Source: a virus. Taken from it: a stretch of 64,000 nucleotides of DNA. Shown in pieces: positions 30,645 through 38,746 of this stretch; the first letter of the stretch is position 1, and every line of letters begins with the position of its first letter. The stretch lies in IMG/VR virus record IMGVR_UViG_3300021404_000006, positions 54,923 to 118,922 of that record; one strand, 5' to 3'. Below the pieces are notes generated by a model. The model saw nothing but the letters and a program-made list of their open reading frames with translations. It had not been told where the DNA came from and ran no database searches. The translations under genes were made by a program, and so were the position numbers.

Positions 30645-33110
30645 CTACCTCATCACCATGTTGACCGGCTTCGCCTGGACGAAAACGACAAAGCTTCTCC
30701 GGCTGTTGCCTACGCCTGTAGTTGCCCAGCGGATATCCTGCCTTGCCAGCTGGTCCTTGACTTCACTCGCGCCGATCCTCGGCAGCCCGTTGGGGACGGC
30801 GTGCTGGGAGTTGTACTGCGTACGGAGCATTCCCAGCGTCGGGCTGTTAGACAGGCGGCTGTCGGTCGTCTTGATGTCAGCCGGGAACAGGTCGAAGTTC
30901 TCCGTGAGCCACGCGCCGAACTCGTCGCTGCGTACCTGTGCGGAATCCCTGGACATGACTACGGCATGCGGGACCGGCCAGCGGTTGTCGGTACGGTACA
31001 TGGCGCACTCGTAGATCAGCTTCGCGAGAATGGCCGGGTACTCGGGCTTGCCGTTTCTCAGCCAGTTGAGCCTTGCCTCGTTGGTGGTAGCCGGAGTACC
31101 GTCGCAGGGAATGTGCGTAATCCGCTCGGCTACACCCTGCGCGTCCATCCGCAGTGCGTTGCGCGGGTTCTGGCAGATAAGGAAATTGAACAGCTTGGGC
31201 GCGCTTACCCGGTTGCTGTACTTGCGCGAAGCGGAAAGGTCTCCGGTGCCGGAGGCAAGATCGTTGAACCGGGAGATCGCCTGTTTGCCTGCGGGCGGAG
31301 GCTCGTCCATCCACACCATGCGCGCCCCCATCATGGCCGCGATCTCTTCCTCTGCTGAGGAAGAGGAATCATTCCCGAGGATCTTGTCCGGGGTTACCTT
31401 AACCGCGTAGTTTCCGAGCACCTTGTACAGGATTTCTGAAAAAGTTGACTTGCCTCCCTGCGGCGGCCCGTCCAGCACCGGGTGCATCTTAGAGGTAGCG
31501 CCCCACAGCAGGACGCCTGCCATCTCGCGCAGTGCCCACGCCCTTATCTCAGGGTCTGGCCAGATCGCTTCCAGCAGCCGGTCGAACGCAGGCGTGGGGC
31601 CGGGGTACGGAGCGCACAGGGCTGTCTTCAGGTGCACCGGGTTAACCGGGCCGAAATCGGTAGCGAACCTGAGTGCCGGGTACCTGAGCGACCACGGCTG
31701 GCCGCCTGCCCACAGCACGTCCGGCTCGGTGTCAAGGTCGCTTACCCTCACGCTGTAGCTGCCGTCCGCGAGGAACGACTTGATGAGTGCGTTGCCGATG
31801 GCATTCTGGCCGGACGTACCGAGGAACTTACCCCGGATCTTGATCAGCCTCTCCTTGCGGGCGGCGTCTTTGTCTATGTCCTGCTGGCTGGCAGCCGTGC
31901 CCTGCGCCTCAAGCTCTTCAGAAAGCTGGGCCTCTGTCTTCAGGGAACCAGCCAGCTCCATCACGATCGTCGCCGCGCGCTCCAGCCTCTCGGACTTGGT
32001 GCCCCAGCGCTCCCAGTAGGTGCCGGTGTTCTCCAGCCAGCAGCCTTCGTCGGAGGTAAGACGGAAGTTAACCACGGCAAAATCACGCACGACCTTACCG
32101 AGAACAGTGTCGTTGGCCGCTGGCGGTTCGAACGGGTAACCCGGCGGGTTAAGGCGCTCGGCTACAGTCCGCCGGGTTAGCGGCTCCCCGATCGCTACCG
32201 CGTGCTCGGCAAGCTCGGCTGCCTTGTGCTGCACCTCTTCGACGGACTTCGGCCGCAGCCTCTCCGCCTCGCGGGCAAGTACCTCAGCAGCCAGCTCCTC
32301 GTAGGGCATGCCCGACCAGTTCTCCCAGACGGCCATCTCCTCGCGGTCCCATTTCTCTGACTTCGCCTGCGCGGAGCGGATCTTCTCCGCAATGTAGGCG
32401 TCGCGTCCGCGCCATTCGCCGTCGCGGTTAGGCATGATGACCGCAAGGCGCTCGTAAATCGATGACTCGTCAAGCCCCGCGCGCACCATAGAGCAGACCA
32501 CGGCAAGGCATTCGTCGTGCGAGGTGATCTCGTAACCGTCGTCTTCCCACGCGCCCGCCAGGCCGGCGGTTCCCGCAGTGCCTTCGCGCCCGTACTGGGG
32601 GAAGATGCGGTCACGGGTAAGGGCCTCAAGAATTTCCGCTGTCGCTTCAACCGGCTCGTTGCCTACTGCCGTGTACATCAGCCCTGACTTGTGACGGCCT
32701 TCTACATACGAGAAGCCGTTGGACTTAACGTCGCCCCACACGGTCGGCCCTTGCTTCGGCCACAGGTGCAGCAGTTCTTCCGGAACTGTCAGCACCACGT
32801 GCGCTCGCGCGCCGTCCTCGCGAACGGAGGTAACGATCTCGGACAGCTCGCCAAGTTCTATGTAGGTGTTCCCGATCTCCCATTCTTCCGGGTGGTCGAT
32901 GTCGATGACGATCGTGCGGCTGGTCCTGGAGCAGGCGATGCCCCACTGGAACTCACCGAACTCAGGGTGAGGCGGCTTGCCGGCCGCACGGAACTCACGG
33001 TCGGACACGGAACCGAATTCAAGATCTTCGTAGCTTCCGGAGACACAGGCGATCTTGCCGCCCTCACTGTCGTTGTACCAGCGGAGCCAGGTAAAAGAGA
33101 AGCCGCTCAT
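30645..33110 (-). CDS. D5-like bifunctional primase-helicase
   Basis: 821 aa. The N-terminal primase-polymerase (archaeo-eukaryotic primase-like) domain has TIVIDIDHPEEW near residue 70. The middle resembles the D5_N region (GTSGQNAIGNALIKSFLA, then DTEPDVLWAGG). A superfamily 3 helicase follows, with Walker A LDG-PPQGGKSTF, acidic MVWMDEPPP and an arginine-bearing segment near GVAERITHIP. It is the central replication initiator of many actinophages. Start ATG 33110 chosen over a GTG three codons upstream. Divergent from the DNA polymerase gene. Confidence 0.9.
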   Translation of the reverse strand: MSGFSFTWLRWYNDSEGGKIACVSGSYEDLEFGSVSDREFRAAGKPPHPEFGEFQWGIACSRTSRTIVIDIDHPEEWEIGNTYIELGELSEIVTSVREDGARAHVVLTVPEELLHLWPKQGPTVWGDVKSNGFSYVEGRHKSGLMYTAVGNEPVEATAEILEALTRDRIFPQYGREGTAGTAGLAGAWEDDGYEITSHDECLAVVCSMVRAGLDESSIYERLAVIMPNRDGEWRGRDAYIAEKIRSAQAKSEKWDREEMAVWENWSGMPYEELAAEVLAREAERLRPKSVEEVQHKAAELAEHAVAIGEPLTRRTVAERLNPPGYPFEPPAANDTVLGKVVRDFAVVNFRLTSDEGCWLENTGTYWERWGTKSERLERAATIVMELAGSLKTEAQLSEELEAQGTAASQQDIDKDAARKERLIKIRGKFLGTSGQNAIGNALIKSFLADGSYSVRVSDLDTEPDVLWAGGQPWSLRYPALRFATDFGPVNPVHLKTALCAPYPGPTPAFDRLLEAIWPDPEIRAWALREMAGVLLWGATSKMHPVLDGPPQGGKSTFSEILYKVLGNYAVKVTPDKILGNDSSSSAEEEIAAMMGARMVWMDEPPPAGKQAISRFNDLASGTGDLSASRKYSNRVSAPKLFNFLICQNPRNALRMDAQGVAERITHIPCDGTPATTNEARLNWLRNGKPEYPAILAKLIYECAMYRTDNRWPVPHAVVMSRDSAQVRSDEFGAWLTENFDLFPADIKTTDSRLSNSPTLGMLRTQYNSQHAVPNGLPRIGASEVKDQLARQDIRWATTGVGNSRRSFVVFVQAKPVNMVMR

Positions 33111-33383
33111 GCTGCCCACGGTACCAGCCCAGGGGGAGGGGCGCAGGCAGATGTGGGTAACCCACTGGGCTGACTGCTGGGGAGCCTCAATCCCTTACTA
33201 CATAGGAAGTGGCTATATGGGTAACTTCTACTATTATTAATTCTAAGAGAGAGAGAGATATAGAGATTATGGGGGTTACAGGGGGTCTAGGGGATCTCAG
33301 AACTCAATGGGAAAAACCCTGCCCATGTACCCAGTTTTCCGATAGCCCTCCTAAGCCCCCCGCTGGCTGGTACAGTCCCTGGC
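33111..33383. promoter_or_regulatory. Divergent intergenic region between primase-helicase and DNA polymerase genes
   Basis: 273 bp with AT-rich centre (CTATATGGGTAAC, CTACTATTATTAATTC), a short GA run (33246-33256) and an inverted repeat CAGCCCAG/CTGGGCTG (33124-33171). It should hold promoters for both replication genes and could hold an origin, but no -35/-10 pair can be chosen with confidence. Confidence 0.5.
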
Positions 33384-34886
33384 ATGAGCACCGAGGATGT
33401 CCTCGCAAGGCAGGCAGCGCTCAGCCACTTGGACATACACACGCCCATGGCGCTGGAAGAAAAGCCCAAACCGAAACCCAAGCGCAAGCCGAAGCAGGAT
33501 GCGCGAGCGAAGGCATCTCAGGCGGGCTACAAGAAGGCACTGAGGGCGTCTACCCGTGAGCAGCGGATCAGGAAGTCGGAAGAGGCACGCGTCCGCAGGG
33601 CACAAGAGAAACTGGCGGCCAGGGAAGCCGAGCGGCAGGCGAAGATAGACGAGGCCGCTGAAGGTTACTGCGAGCTGCCCGCTGTCGTACTGCGCGACGG
33701 CACGGTCAGGCACATCGACTACCCCACAGCCATCGAGATCGTCAGCCAGTACCTGGGCGCGCTCGGCGTGGACGTGGAGCACAGCGGCTACGACACAGGG
33801 GACAAGCGGTACGAGCTGCGGACGGTCCAGCTGGGCGGCAGGGACATGACCGTGGTGTTCGACGCGGACTCGGCGGCCCAGCGGATGATCGTCAAGTGGG
33901 CGCTGGCCTCAGCCGAGAAGCTGCACGCGTTCGCCGCCATCGCTGACCTGATCCCGCTCGTGCTGGCCGGCCTGACCGACTGGGATACCGCCTGGGGCAA
34001 GATGTACGACGGCGTGCTGTACGTGAAGCTGACTGACCCGCGCCTGGCAGGATCGGAAGCCAACGGGCTGAAAGACCTAGCCCGCGACATGCTGCACGAG
34101 TACGCCGTAAGCCCTGAAGCCGAGAAGAAGAAGAACGCTCTCTTCAAGGCGATCGGCTGCAACATCAACACCGACAGCTCCACCCCTGCCGAGAAGAACG
34201 GCTGGAACATGGTGAGCAAGTTCGCGGTGACCATGATCCGCTACGCCGGGTGTGACGTACTGGACCTGGCTGCCGTACTGGATGCGCTCCCCCCGCTCCC
34301 TGTGCCTGAGTCCGTGCTTGACCGCGAAAGGGAAGTCCAGGCATCGTGCGCCCGGGTAGCCCTTGACGGCTTCGCCCTGGACTACGAGCACATCAAGGCG
34401 AAGATCGCGGAACACGAGGCCAGCAAAGCAGAGCACCAGCGCAACACCGAGATCCTGACTGACGGCAAGGTCGTCAACCCGAGCGCTCCCGGCGTCGGCG
34501 CTGCCCTGATCGAGCTGTACCCGCACCTCGCATCGGTACTTGACCGCAGCGAGGACACAGGAGAGCCGAGCGCAGCCAAGAAGTCCCTCGCCAAGATCCA
34601 GGGCGACGGTATCGATGCGGTTACAGCCAGGGAGATCCTGGCCTACCGGCACGATGTTACGACGCTCAGCCTGCTTCTCCGGCCCTTGGAGAACCTGTGC
34701 GTGAACGGCGACGGCAGAATGCGGCCCACGGTTTACACGATCAACGCCGACACCGGCCGCATGTCCTGCGTACGTCCCAACGGCCAGCAGTTCTCGCGGC
34801 GCGGCGGCATCAGGGCATGCGTCGTAGCCGGCCTGATGGATATCGAACTCGTTAACGGCAAGTGGAGGGTGGTGCTGGCAGCGTGA
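33384..34886 (+). CDS. Family A DNA polymerase, N-terminal part (split gene)
   Basis: 500 aa. A Lys/Arg/Pro-rich start (KPKPKPKRKPKQDARAKAS) precedes a region where no clear 3'-5' exonuclease motifs are visible. Then comes the PolA thumb/palm entry (LLRPLENLCVNGDGRMRP) and the palm motif TINADTGRMSCVRPNGQQFS, RRGGIRACVVAG. It stops at KWRVVLAA, one residue before the motif A aspartate found at the start of the 35210 gene. The two products must assemble into one enzyme unless an RNA- or protein-level join occurs. Confidence 0.88.
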   Translation: MSTEDVLARQAALSHLDIHTPMALEEKPKPKPKRKPKQDARAKASQAGYKKALRASTREQRIRKSEEARVRRAQEKLAAREAERQAKIDEAAEGYCELPAVVLRDGTVRHIDYPTAIEIVSQYLGALGVDVEHSGYDTGDKRYELRTVQLGGRDMTVVFDADSAAQRMIVKWALASAEKLHAFAAIADLIPLVLAGLTDWDTAWGKMYDGVLYVKLTDPRLAGSEANGLKDLARDMLHEYAVSPEAEKKKNALFKAIGCNINTDSSTPAEKNGWNMVSKFAVTMIRYAGCDVLDLAAVLDALPPLPVPESVLDREREVQASCARVALDGFALDYEHIKAKIAEHEASKAEHQRNTEILTDGKVVNPSAPGVGAALIELYPHLASVLDRSEDTGEPSAAKKSLAKIQGDGIDAVTAREILAYRHDVTTLSLLLRPLENLCVNGDGRMRPTVYTINADTGRMSCVRPNGQQFSRRGGIRACVVAGLMDIELVNGKWRVVLAA

Positions 34887-35035
34887 AGACTGGGATCAGG
34901 TATATATTTCACGGGTGGTTCATAACTGTTGGCCCGTGGCAGATTAGGATAATTCTCCCCAAAGGAGGCCGGTTTAATAACGGCTCACGGTGGCATTCTC
35001 GCTGGTACCGCTGGGCTGAGGAGCAGGATTACTGA
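34883..35035 (+). CDS. Small basic protein inserted between polymerase halves (50 aa)
   Basis: GTG overlaps the polymerase N-part stop (GTGA). MKTGIRYIFHGWFITVGPWQ, then WHSRWYRWAEEQDY: Trp-rich and basic. Its start sits in an 11-bp sequence (CGTGAAGACTG) repeated at the start of the polymerase C-part. Function unknown. Confidence 0.55.
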   Translation: MKTGIRYIFHGWFITVGPWQIRIILPKGGRFNNGSRWHSRWYRWAEEQDY

Positions 35036-35220
35036 TGCGAACTGAGTATGTTTCTCCCTTTGACATGGACCCCGGTAACGGGTGGGACGGCCACAAGGAC
35101 TGGCTTAACTACCGGGAGCAGTTCGTACGCGGCGAAGATGCTGACTGGGCTTTCGAACAGATGCTATTCCGGGTATCTTCTACGATTCCTCATGCAGCAA
35201 AGAGGCGACGTGAAGACTGA
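35035..35220 (+). CDS. Small hypothetical protein between polymerase halves (61 aa)
   Basis: TGATG overlap with the preceding gene. MRTEYVSPFDMDPGNGWDGH, then an acidic helix. Its last 11 bases overlap the polymerase C-part start. Function unknown. Confidence 0.6.
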   Translation: MRTEYVSPFDMDPGNGWDGHKDWLNYREQFVRGEDADWAFEQMLFRVSSTIPHAAKRRRED

Positions 35221-35971
35221 AATGATAGGCATTTCTGCCGACTTCAGCGGCTGCGAGATCATCGTCGCGGCAGGCTTGTCGGGAGACAGGCAGCTCTACG
35301 AGGCAGAGACCAGCTCCCGGTGCTACGCGTGCGACGGCGACCCGTGCTCGTGCGGCAAGTACCATACCGGCCTGCACTGGCTGGCGGCTCACCTGACATT
35401 CGGGAAGGATGCCGTCAAGGAGCACCGCTACCAGGCCAAGGCGGTTATCTTCCGCAAGCTGTTCGGCGGTCAGCCCGACTCCGATGTCGCGGCTAAGATC
35501 GCCCGGGTATTCGACACTGAGATCGCTCCCGTCTACAAGGCGTGGGACGACTGGCTCCGCGTGATGTACACCCAGGGCAGCCTGCTCTACCGTGACTACT
35601 CCGGCCACGGCGAGAACTATTCCATGAACCTGGAAGGCCGCAAGCGCTATGCGATTTACCGGACCTATTCAGGCCGCCAGATCTATTCAGGCAAGGGCGA
35701 GCACGCCGTAGGCAACTACGCCATTCAGGGAACAGCACGTGAACTTCTGGTAGACGGAATTCGTGTCTGGAGCCATTCGAGGTGGGGCCACCTGCCTATC
35801 CTCCCGGTGCACGACCAGATCATTGCGTTCGTACCCAGGGAGGAAGCAGACGAGGCCAGCGCCGTACTGCGCAGGTGCATGGAAACGGATGTGCTTTCCA
35901 CTGATGACTGGAACGTGCACATCGACGCTGACCTGGACAAGCCATTCAAAGCGTGGCCGGATAGCTCGTGA
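35210..35971 (+). CDS. Family A DNA polymerase, C-terminal part (split gene)
   Basis: 253 aa from GTG 35210 (AGAGG 5 bp upstream). Motif A ISADFSGCEIIVAAGLSGD, motif B-like HRYQAKAVIFRKLFGG and motif C LPVHDQIIAF are all here, so this piece has the catalytic metal ligands. A Cys-rich insertion (CYACDGDPCSCGKYHTGLH) sits between motifs A and B, probably binding zinc in the fingers. It complements the 33384 gene; the split is exactly before motif A. Translation may be coupled through overlapping small genes. Confidence 0.9.
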   Translation: MKTEMIGISADFSGCEIIVAAGLSGDRQLYEAETSSRCYACDGDPCSCGKYHTGLHWLAAHLTFGKDAVKEHRYQAKAVIFRKLFGGQPDSDVAAKIARVFDTEIAPVYKAWDDWLRVMYTQGSLLYRDYSGHGENYSMNLEGRKRYAIYRTYSGRQIYSGKGEHAVGNYAIQGTARELLVDGIRVWSHSRWGHLPILPVHDQIIAFVPREEADEASAVLRRCMETDVLSTDDWNVHIDADLDKPFKAWPDSS

Positions 35972-36034
35972 TTTGCTTTTAGTGATATCGTGGTAGGCGT
36001 ACCCATGAGGGGTGAATGAGTTAGGGATAATAAA

Positions 36035-36244
36035 ATGCACAGCTATGAAGTCGCGTACAGGACAGGGCCTGCGGACTACAAGGCCGAAGAGGTAGTAGCG
36101 GATTTCTACGAGACGCAGGCGACACAAGGCGCGCACATGATAGCCGATTTCCGTCTGGATGACGGCAAGTACATCGCTACCTTCGCTGACGTGCTTAGCG
36201 TTAAGCTGCTTAACCGAGAAGCGGCTTGCGATCTAGTGGTATAG
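36035..36244 (+). CDS. Hypothetical protein (69 aa)
   Basis: MHSYEVAYRTGPADYKAEEV, then FRLDDGKYIATFADVLSVKL: likely a small alpha/beta fold. AGGGA lies upstream. Possible -35 TTGCTT at ~35973 after the polymerase gene. Function unknown. Confidence 0.65.
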   Translation: MHSYEVAYRTGPADYKAEEVVADFYETQATQGAHMIADFRLDDGKYIATFADVLSVKLLNREAACDLVV

Positions 36245-36251
36245 TACTTCC

Positions 36252-37238
36252 ATGGCCATCGTATTCAAGCCAGGCGTAAAGCCGAACGATCCGCATCAGC
36301 CACGGCTTTACTTCAGCGCTTTCCGGCGTGCAGGCGCAGCAGCCCCTGCCTCAGTTGACTACTACTCGCAGCTTCGCAACATCGGAATGCTCGGCAATGC
36401 TGACTGGGGTGACTGCGTAGAGGCCAGCAACGGCCACATGGTGGAGCAGCAGACTAACCTCGGGCAGGGCACCGAGTACGTAGTCGCTGAGACTGCCGCG
36501 CTTGCCGAGTACAGCGCCATTACCGGCTTCAACCCGAACGCAGGCCCTCCCGGTTCTAACCCGACCGACCAGGGCACGGTAATCCAGGACGGCCTGAACG
36601 ACCTTCGCAAGAACGGCCTCGGTCCCCACAAGATCGCCGCGTTCGCTCAGCTTAACCCCGGGAACATGGCGGACGTGAAGCTCGCGATCTCCGAGTTCGG
36701 CATCATCGACATCGGCTTCCCGTTCCCGGCGTCCGCGATGGACCAGTTCAACGCGGGCCAGCCGTGGGACGTGGTTCAGGGTTCCCCGATCGACGGCGGT
36801 CACTGCGTGTCCGTGGCGGGATACGACGCCGCGTACCTGTACGTGTACACCTGGGGCGCGGTGCAGAAGATGACCTACGCGTTCTGGAACACCTACGTAG
36901 CCGGCAGCAGCGGCGAGGCGTGGGCTGTCGTCAGCCAGGACTGGGTGAACGCGAACACGGGCAAGGACCCCGAAGGCGTGGACGCACAGGCTCTCGGCGC
37001 GCAGTTCGCGTCGCTCACCGGCCAGCCTAACCCGTTCCCCGCGCCCGCTCCTACCCCCACGCCTACCCCGACGCCTACGCCTACCCCGGTTCCTGTTCCG
37101 CCGCCTGTACCCGTGGGTCCGGACGCTGCGGAGCTGGCTCTCGCCAAGGCGGCACGCAGGTTCCTCGCCTCGTGGTGGCCGACGCCTAAGTACCTGGTCA
37201 CGGCGCTCCAGAAGTGGCTCGCTGACAAGGGACTGTAA
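36252..37238 (+). CDS. Papain-like (C39/C1-type) cysteine peptidase-fold protein
   Basis: 328 aa. NIGMLGNADWGDCVEASNGH places a candidate catalytic Cys at 55 preceding a helix. DGGHCVSVAGYD near residue 183 provides the His, followed by YTWGAVQ, matching a papain-like order. A Pro-Thr repeat linker (PTPTPTPTPTP, ~265-285) joins a C-terminal helical segment (KYLVTALQKWLADKG). Such proteins occur in actinobacteria and their phages; the substrate is unknown. Followed by a strong terminator. Confidence 0.72.
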   Translation: MAIVFKPGVKPNDPHQPRLYFSAFRRAGAAAPASVDYYSQLRNIGMLGNADWGDCVEASNGHMVEQQTNLGQGTEYVVAETAALAEYSAITGFNPNAGPPGSNPTDQGTVIQDGLNDLRKNGLGPHKIAAFAQLNPGNMADVKLAISEFGIIDIGFPFPASAMDQFNAGQPWDVVQGSPIDGGHCVSVAGYDAAYLYVYTWGAVQKMTYAFWNTYVAGSSGEAWAVVSQDWVNANTGKDPEGVDAQALGAQFASLTGQPNPFPAPAPTPTPTPTPTPTPVPVPPPVPVGPDAAELALAKAARRFLASWWPTPKYLVTALQKWLADKGL

Positions 37239-37250
37239 ATCTGACGACAG

Positions 37251-37286
37251 CTTTAAGTTTTTCGCAGAAATGCGAAAAACTTAAAG
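37251..37286 (+). terminator. Strong hairpin terminator
   Basis: CTTTAAGTTTTTCGCA (37251-37266), loop GAAA, TGCGAAAAACTTAAAG (37271-37286). 16 perfect pairs right after the peptidase-like gene. Confidence 0.88.
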
Positions 37287-37338
37287 TTGCCCGATTTCAA
37301 AATCCCCCCTTAATCCGAAATAGGCCGAGATAGCGATT

Positions 37339-37419
37339 ATGATAACCTGGCTTCTTATCGTTCTGATCGTCATTGTCACCGTTCTGCTCGGAGTCTTTCT
37401 GACGAGCCAGAGCAAGTAG
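37339..37419 (+). CDS. Micro-membrane peptide 1 (26 aa)
   Basis: MITWLLIVLIVIVTVLLGVF, then LTSQSK. Clearly paralogous to the next gene (shared TWL, VLIV, VLLGxFL). One transmembrane helix with a polar C-terminus. Weak ribosome-binding site. Confidence 0.6.
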   Translation: MITWLLIVLIVIVTVLLGVFLTSQSK

Positions 37420-37446
37420 TACCCTGGAAGGCGGAAGGAGGTAATT

Positions 37447-37521
37447 ATGGCAACCTGGCTAGTAGTGCTGATCGTCGTTCTCGCCGTCCTGCTCGGCATT
37501 TTCCTTATCCGTCATCTATAA
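37447..37521 (+). CDS. Micro-membrane peptide 2 (24 aa)
   Basis: MATWLVVLIVVLAVLLGIFL, then IRHL. Strong AAGGAGG lies 8 bases before the ATG. The pair with 37339 keeps the protein pattern while the DNA differs, which supports real translation. Confidence 0.7.
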   Translation: MATWLVVLIVVLAVLLGIFLIRHL

Positions 37522-37529
37522 TCACGGCT

Positions 37530-37886
37530 ATGGACATGAACAACCCGCTAGCGGACCTGCTTGCGAAGAAAGAGCAGGCTAAGGCTGAAGTGGCTAAGGC
37601 CACTAGCGCGGCTGAGGCCTTGCTTGCCGATCTCGAAGCCCAGGACGCGGTGAACGCCGCTGCTTCGACTGTAGACACGAAGCACCGGCTTCCCAGCGCT
37701 TACGCGCCCGGCGACCCCAGGAACGGCGTAGCGCCCTCGGGCGGCGACCAGCTTCACGATGCCCTGGAAAGCAGTTTCCGGCCGGTCAATAAGGACAACA
37801 TCTCCCAGACCACGCTTCCGTCCTCGCATACGGTGGACTTCGCGCAGAAGATCAGGGACGCGCGCCGGCCTTACGGCAACCATTAG
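37530..37886 (+). CDS. Hypothetical protein (118 aa)
   Basis: N-terminal coiled coil (LADLLAKKEQAKAEVAKATS), then a disordered polar region. Might be a scaffold or regulator. Ends at a bidirectional hairpin facing the convergent 37934 gene. Confidence 0.68.
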   Translation: MDMNNPLADLLAKKEQAKAEVAKATSAAEALLADLEAQDAVNAAASTVDTKHRLPSAYAPGDPRNGVAPSGGDQLHDALESSFRPVNKDNISQTTLPSSHTVDFAQKIRDARRPYGNH

Positions 37887-37888
37887 GA

Positions 37889-37923
37889 AATCCCGGCCAT
37901 GAACGAAGTTCAAGACCGGGATT
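37889..37923. terminator. Bidirectional terminator between convergent genes
   Basis: AATCCCGG (37889-37896) with CCGGGATT (37916-37923) and inner TGAAC/GTTCA; TCCTTTTT follows on the plus side. Confidence 0.75.
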
Positions 37924-37933
37924 CCTCCTTTTC

Positions 37934-38122
37934 TTACTTATCTCGCGGTACTGCGTAGATCTGCCATCCGTGCCTGCCGTTAGGGCCTGCTACCGGGTCC
38001 TTCTGGTACCCGAATAGCCATCCTTCTATTCCTTCTATGGCGGCTAGAGATATGTACATGTCCCGCAGTTCTATCGCTTCTCTTTTTGTCGCGGCATGGT
38101 CTATGACGCTTTTCTCAGCCAT
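37934..38122 (-). CDS. Hypothetical protein (62 aa)
   Basis: MAEKSVIDHAATKREAIELR, then EGWLFGYQKDPVAG and WQIYAVPRD. Probably alpha/beta. Function unknown. Confidence 0.62.
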   Translation of the reverse strand: MAEKSVIDHAATKREAIELRDMYISLAAIEGIEGWLFGYQKDPVAGPNGRHGWQIYAVPRDK

Positions 38123-38149
38123 GTGAACCTGCCTGCGTGCTAGTGGGGT

Positions 38150-38170
38150 GCCCCTTCATTTCAAAGGGGC
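38150..38170 (-). terminator. Short terminator hairpin
   Basis: GCCCCTT (38150-38156) with AAGGGGC (38164-38170). It overlaps the stop of the basic micro-protein gene on the minus strand. Confidence 0.6.
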
Positions 38171-38226
38171 GCGGTTCGCCTCCTGCGTTTACGTCGGCGC
38201 GGTTTTCGATGCTGGGGTCTGGACAT
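38161..38226 (-). CDS. Arginine-rich micro-protein (21 aa)
   Basis: MSRPQHRKPRRRKRRRRTAP and a Leu: almost purely basic. GAGGAGG sits 6 bases before the ATG and a hairpin follows the stop, so it looks like a complete tiny gene. Likely nucleic-acid or nucleoprotein binding, or a toxin-like peptide. Confidence 0.5.
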   Translation of the reverse strand: MSRPQHRKPRRRKRRRRTAPL

Positions 38227-38263
38227 CGTTTCGCCTCCTCGTATTCGACTTTGAACCGAGAGC

Positions 38264-38572
38264 CTAGAACAGGTATTCGTCTGGATTATCGCGGATATTC
38301 ATCCCGAGGTCATCCCGCAAAAAGCGGAACCGGGAATTCGATATCGCTACCATGCCCTTCCGCCAGCCAAGCTGCACTGCGATCTGGCCCTCCATGCGGC
38401 CGAGTACCTTGATCCGGGGCAGGGGGTCGCTGCCGTACCCGTTTCCCTGCATCTGCACGGACTCAGTTCCGACCTCACTGCCGGTGTCCCCCTGCTGCCG
38501 CTGCTGCGGCAGGTCTGCGGCCTTGGCCTGCTCCTGCTGCTCAGTGTTCTCTGGTTGTGCCGGTGTAGTCAT
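38264..38572 (-). CDS. Hypothetical protein with Gln-rich N-terminus (102 aa)
   Basis: MTTPAQPENTEQQEQAKAAD disordered start, then a folded C-terminal half (LPRIKVLGRMEGQIAVQLGW, SNSRFRFLRDDLGMNIRD). AGGGAGG precedes the ATG. Function unknown. Confidence 0.68.
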   Translation of the reverse strand: MTTPAQPENTEQQEQAKAADLPQQRQQGDTGSEVGTESVQMQGNGYGSDPLPRIKVLGRMEGQIAVQLGWRKGMVAISNSRFRFLRDDLGMNIRDNPDEYLF

Positions 38573-38578
38573 CTGTGC

Positions 38579-38653
38579 TCACCTCCCTCCGTTGTTGTAG
38601 CTCCCTTGGTAGAGCCACGCCAAAGCCGCAGGTATTCCCTCATCTTGCAACAC
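38579..38653 (-). CDS. Possible micro-protein (24 aa)
   Basis: GTG start; MLQDEGIPAALAWLYQGSYN then NGGR. The stop lies within the ribosome-binding region of the next gene, and the composition is protein-like, but it is too short to be certain. Confidence 0.35.
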   Translation of the reverse strand: MLQDEGIPAALAWLYQGSYNNGGR

Positions 38654-38746
38654 TTTCTCTAATTTTTTCAACTTCTGGCAGACAGCCGGAGAAATGCTAC
38701 TGTAGTAGCTGGAACCAGGTTAAACCCGGACAAGGAGGAGACAGGC

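Noticed and set aside
33384-35971. Intein or group I intron in the DNA polymerase
   Set aside because: No intein splicing motifs, both parts have their own start/stop with ribosome-binding sites, and the 327-bp insert is filled with two overlapping small genes.
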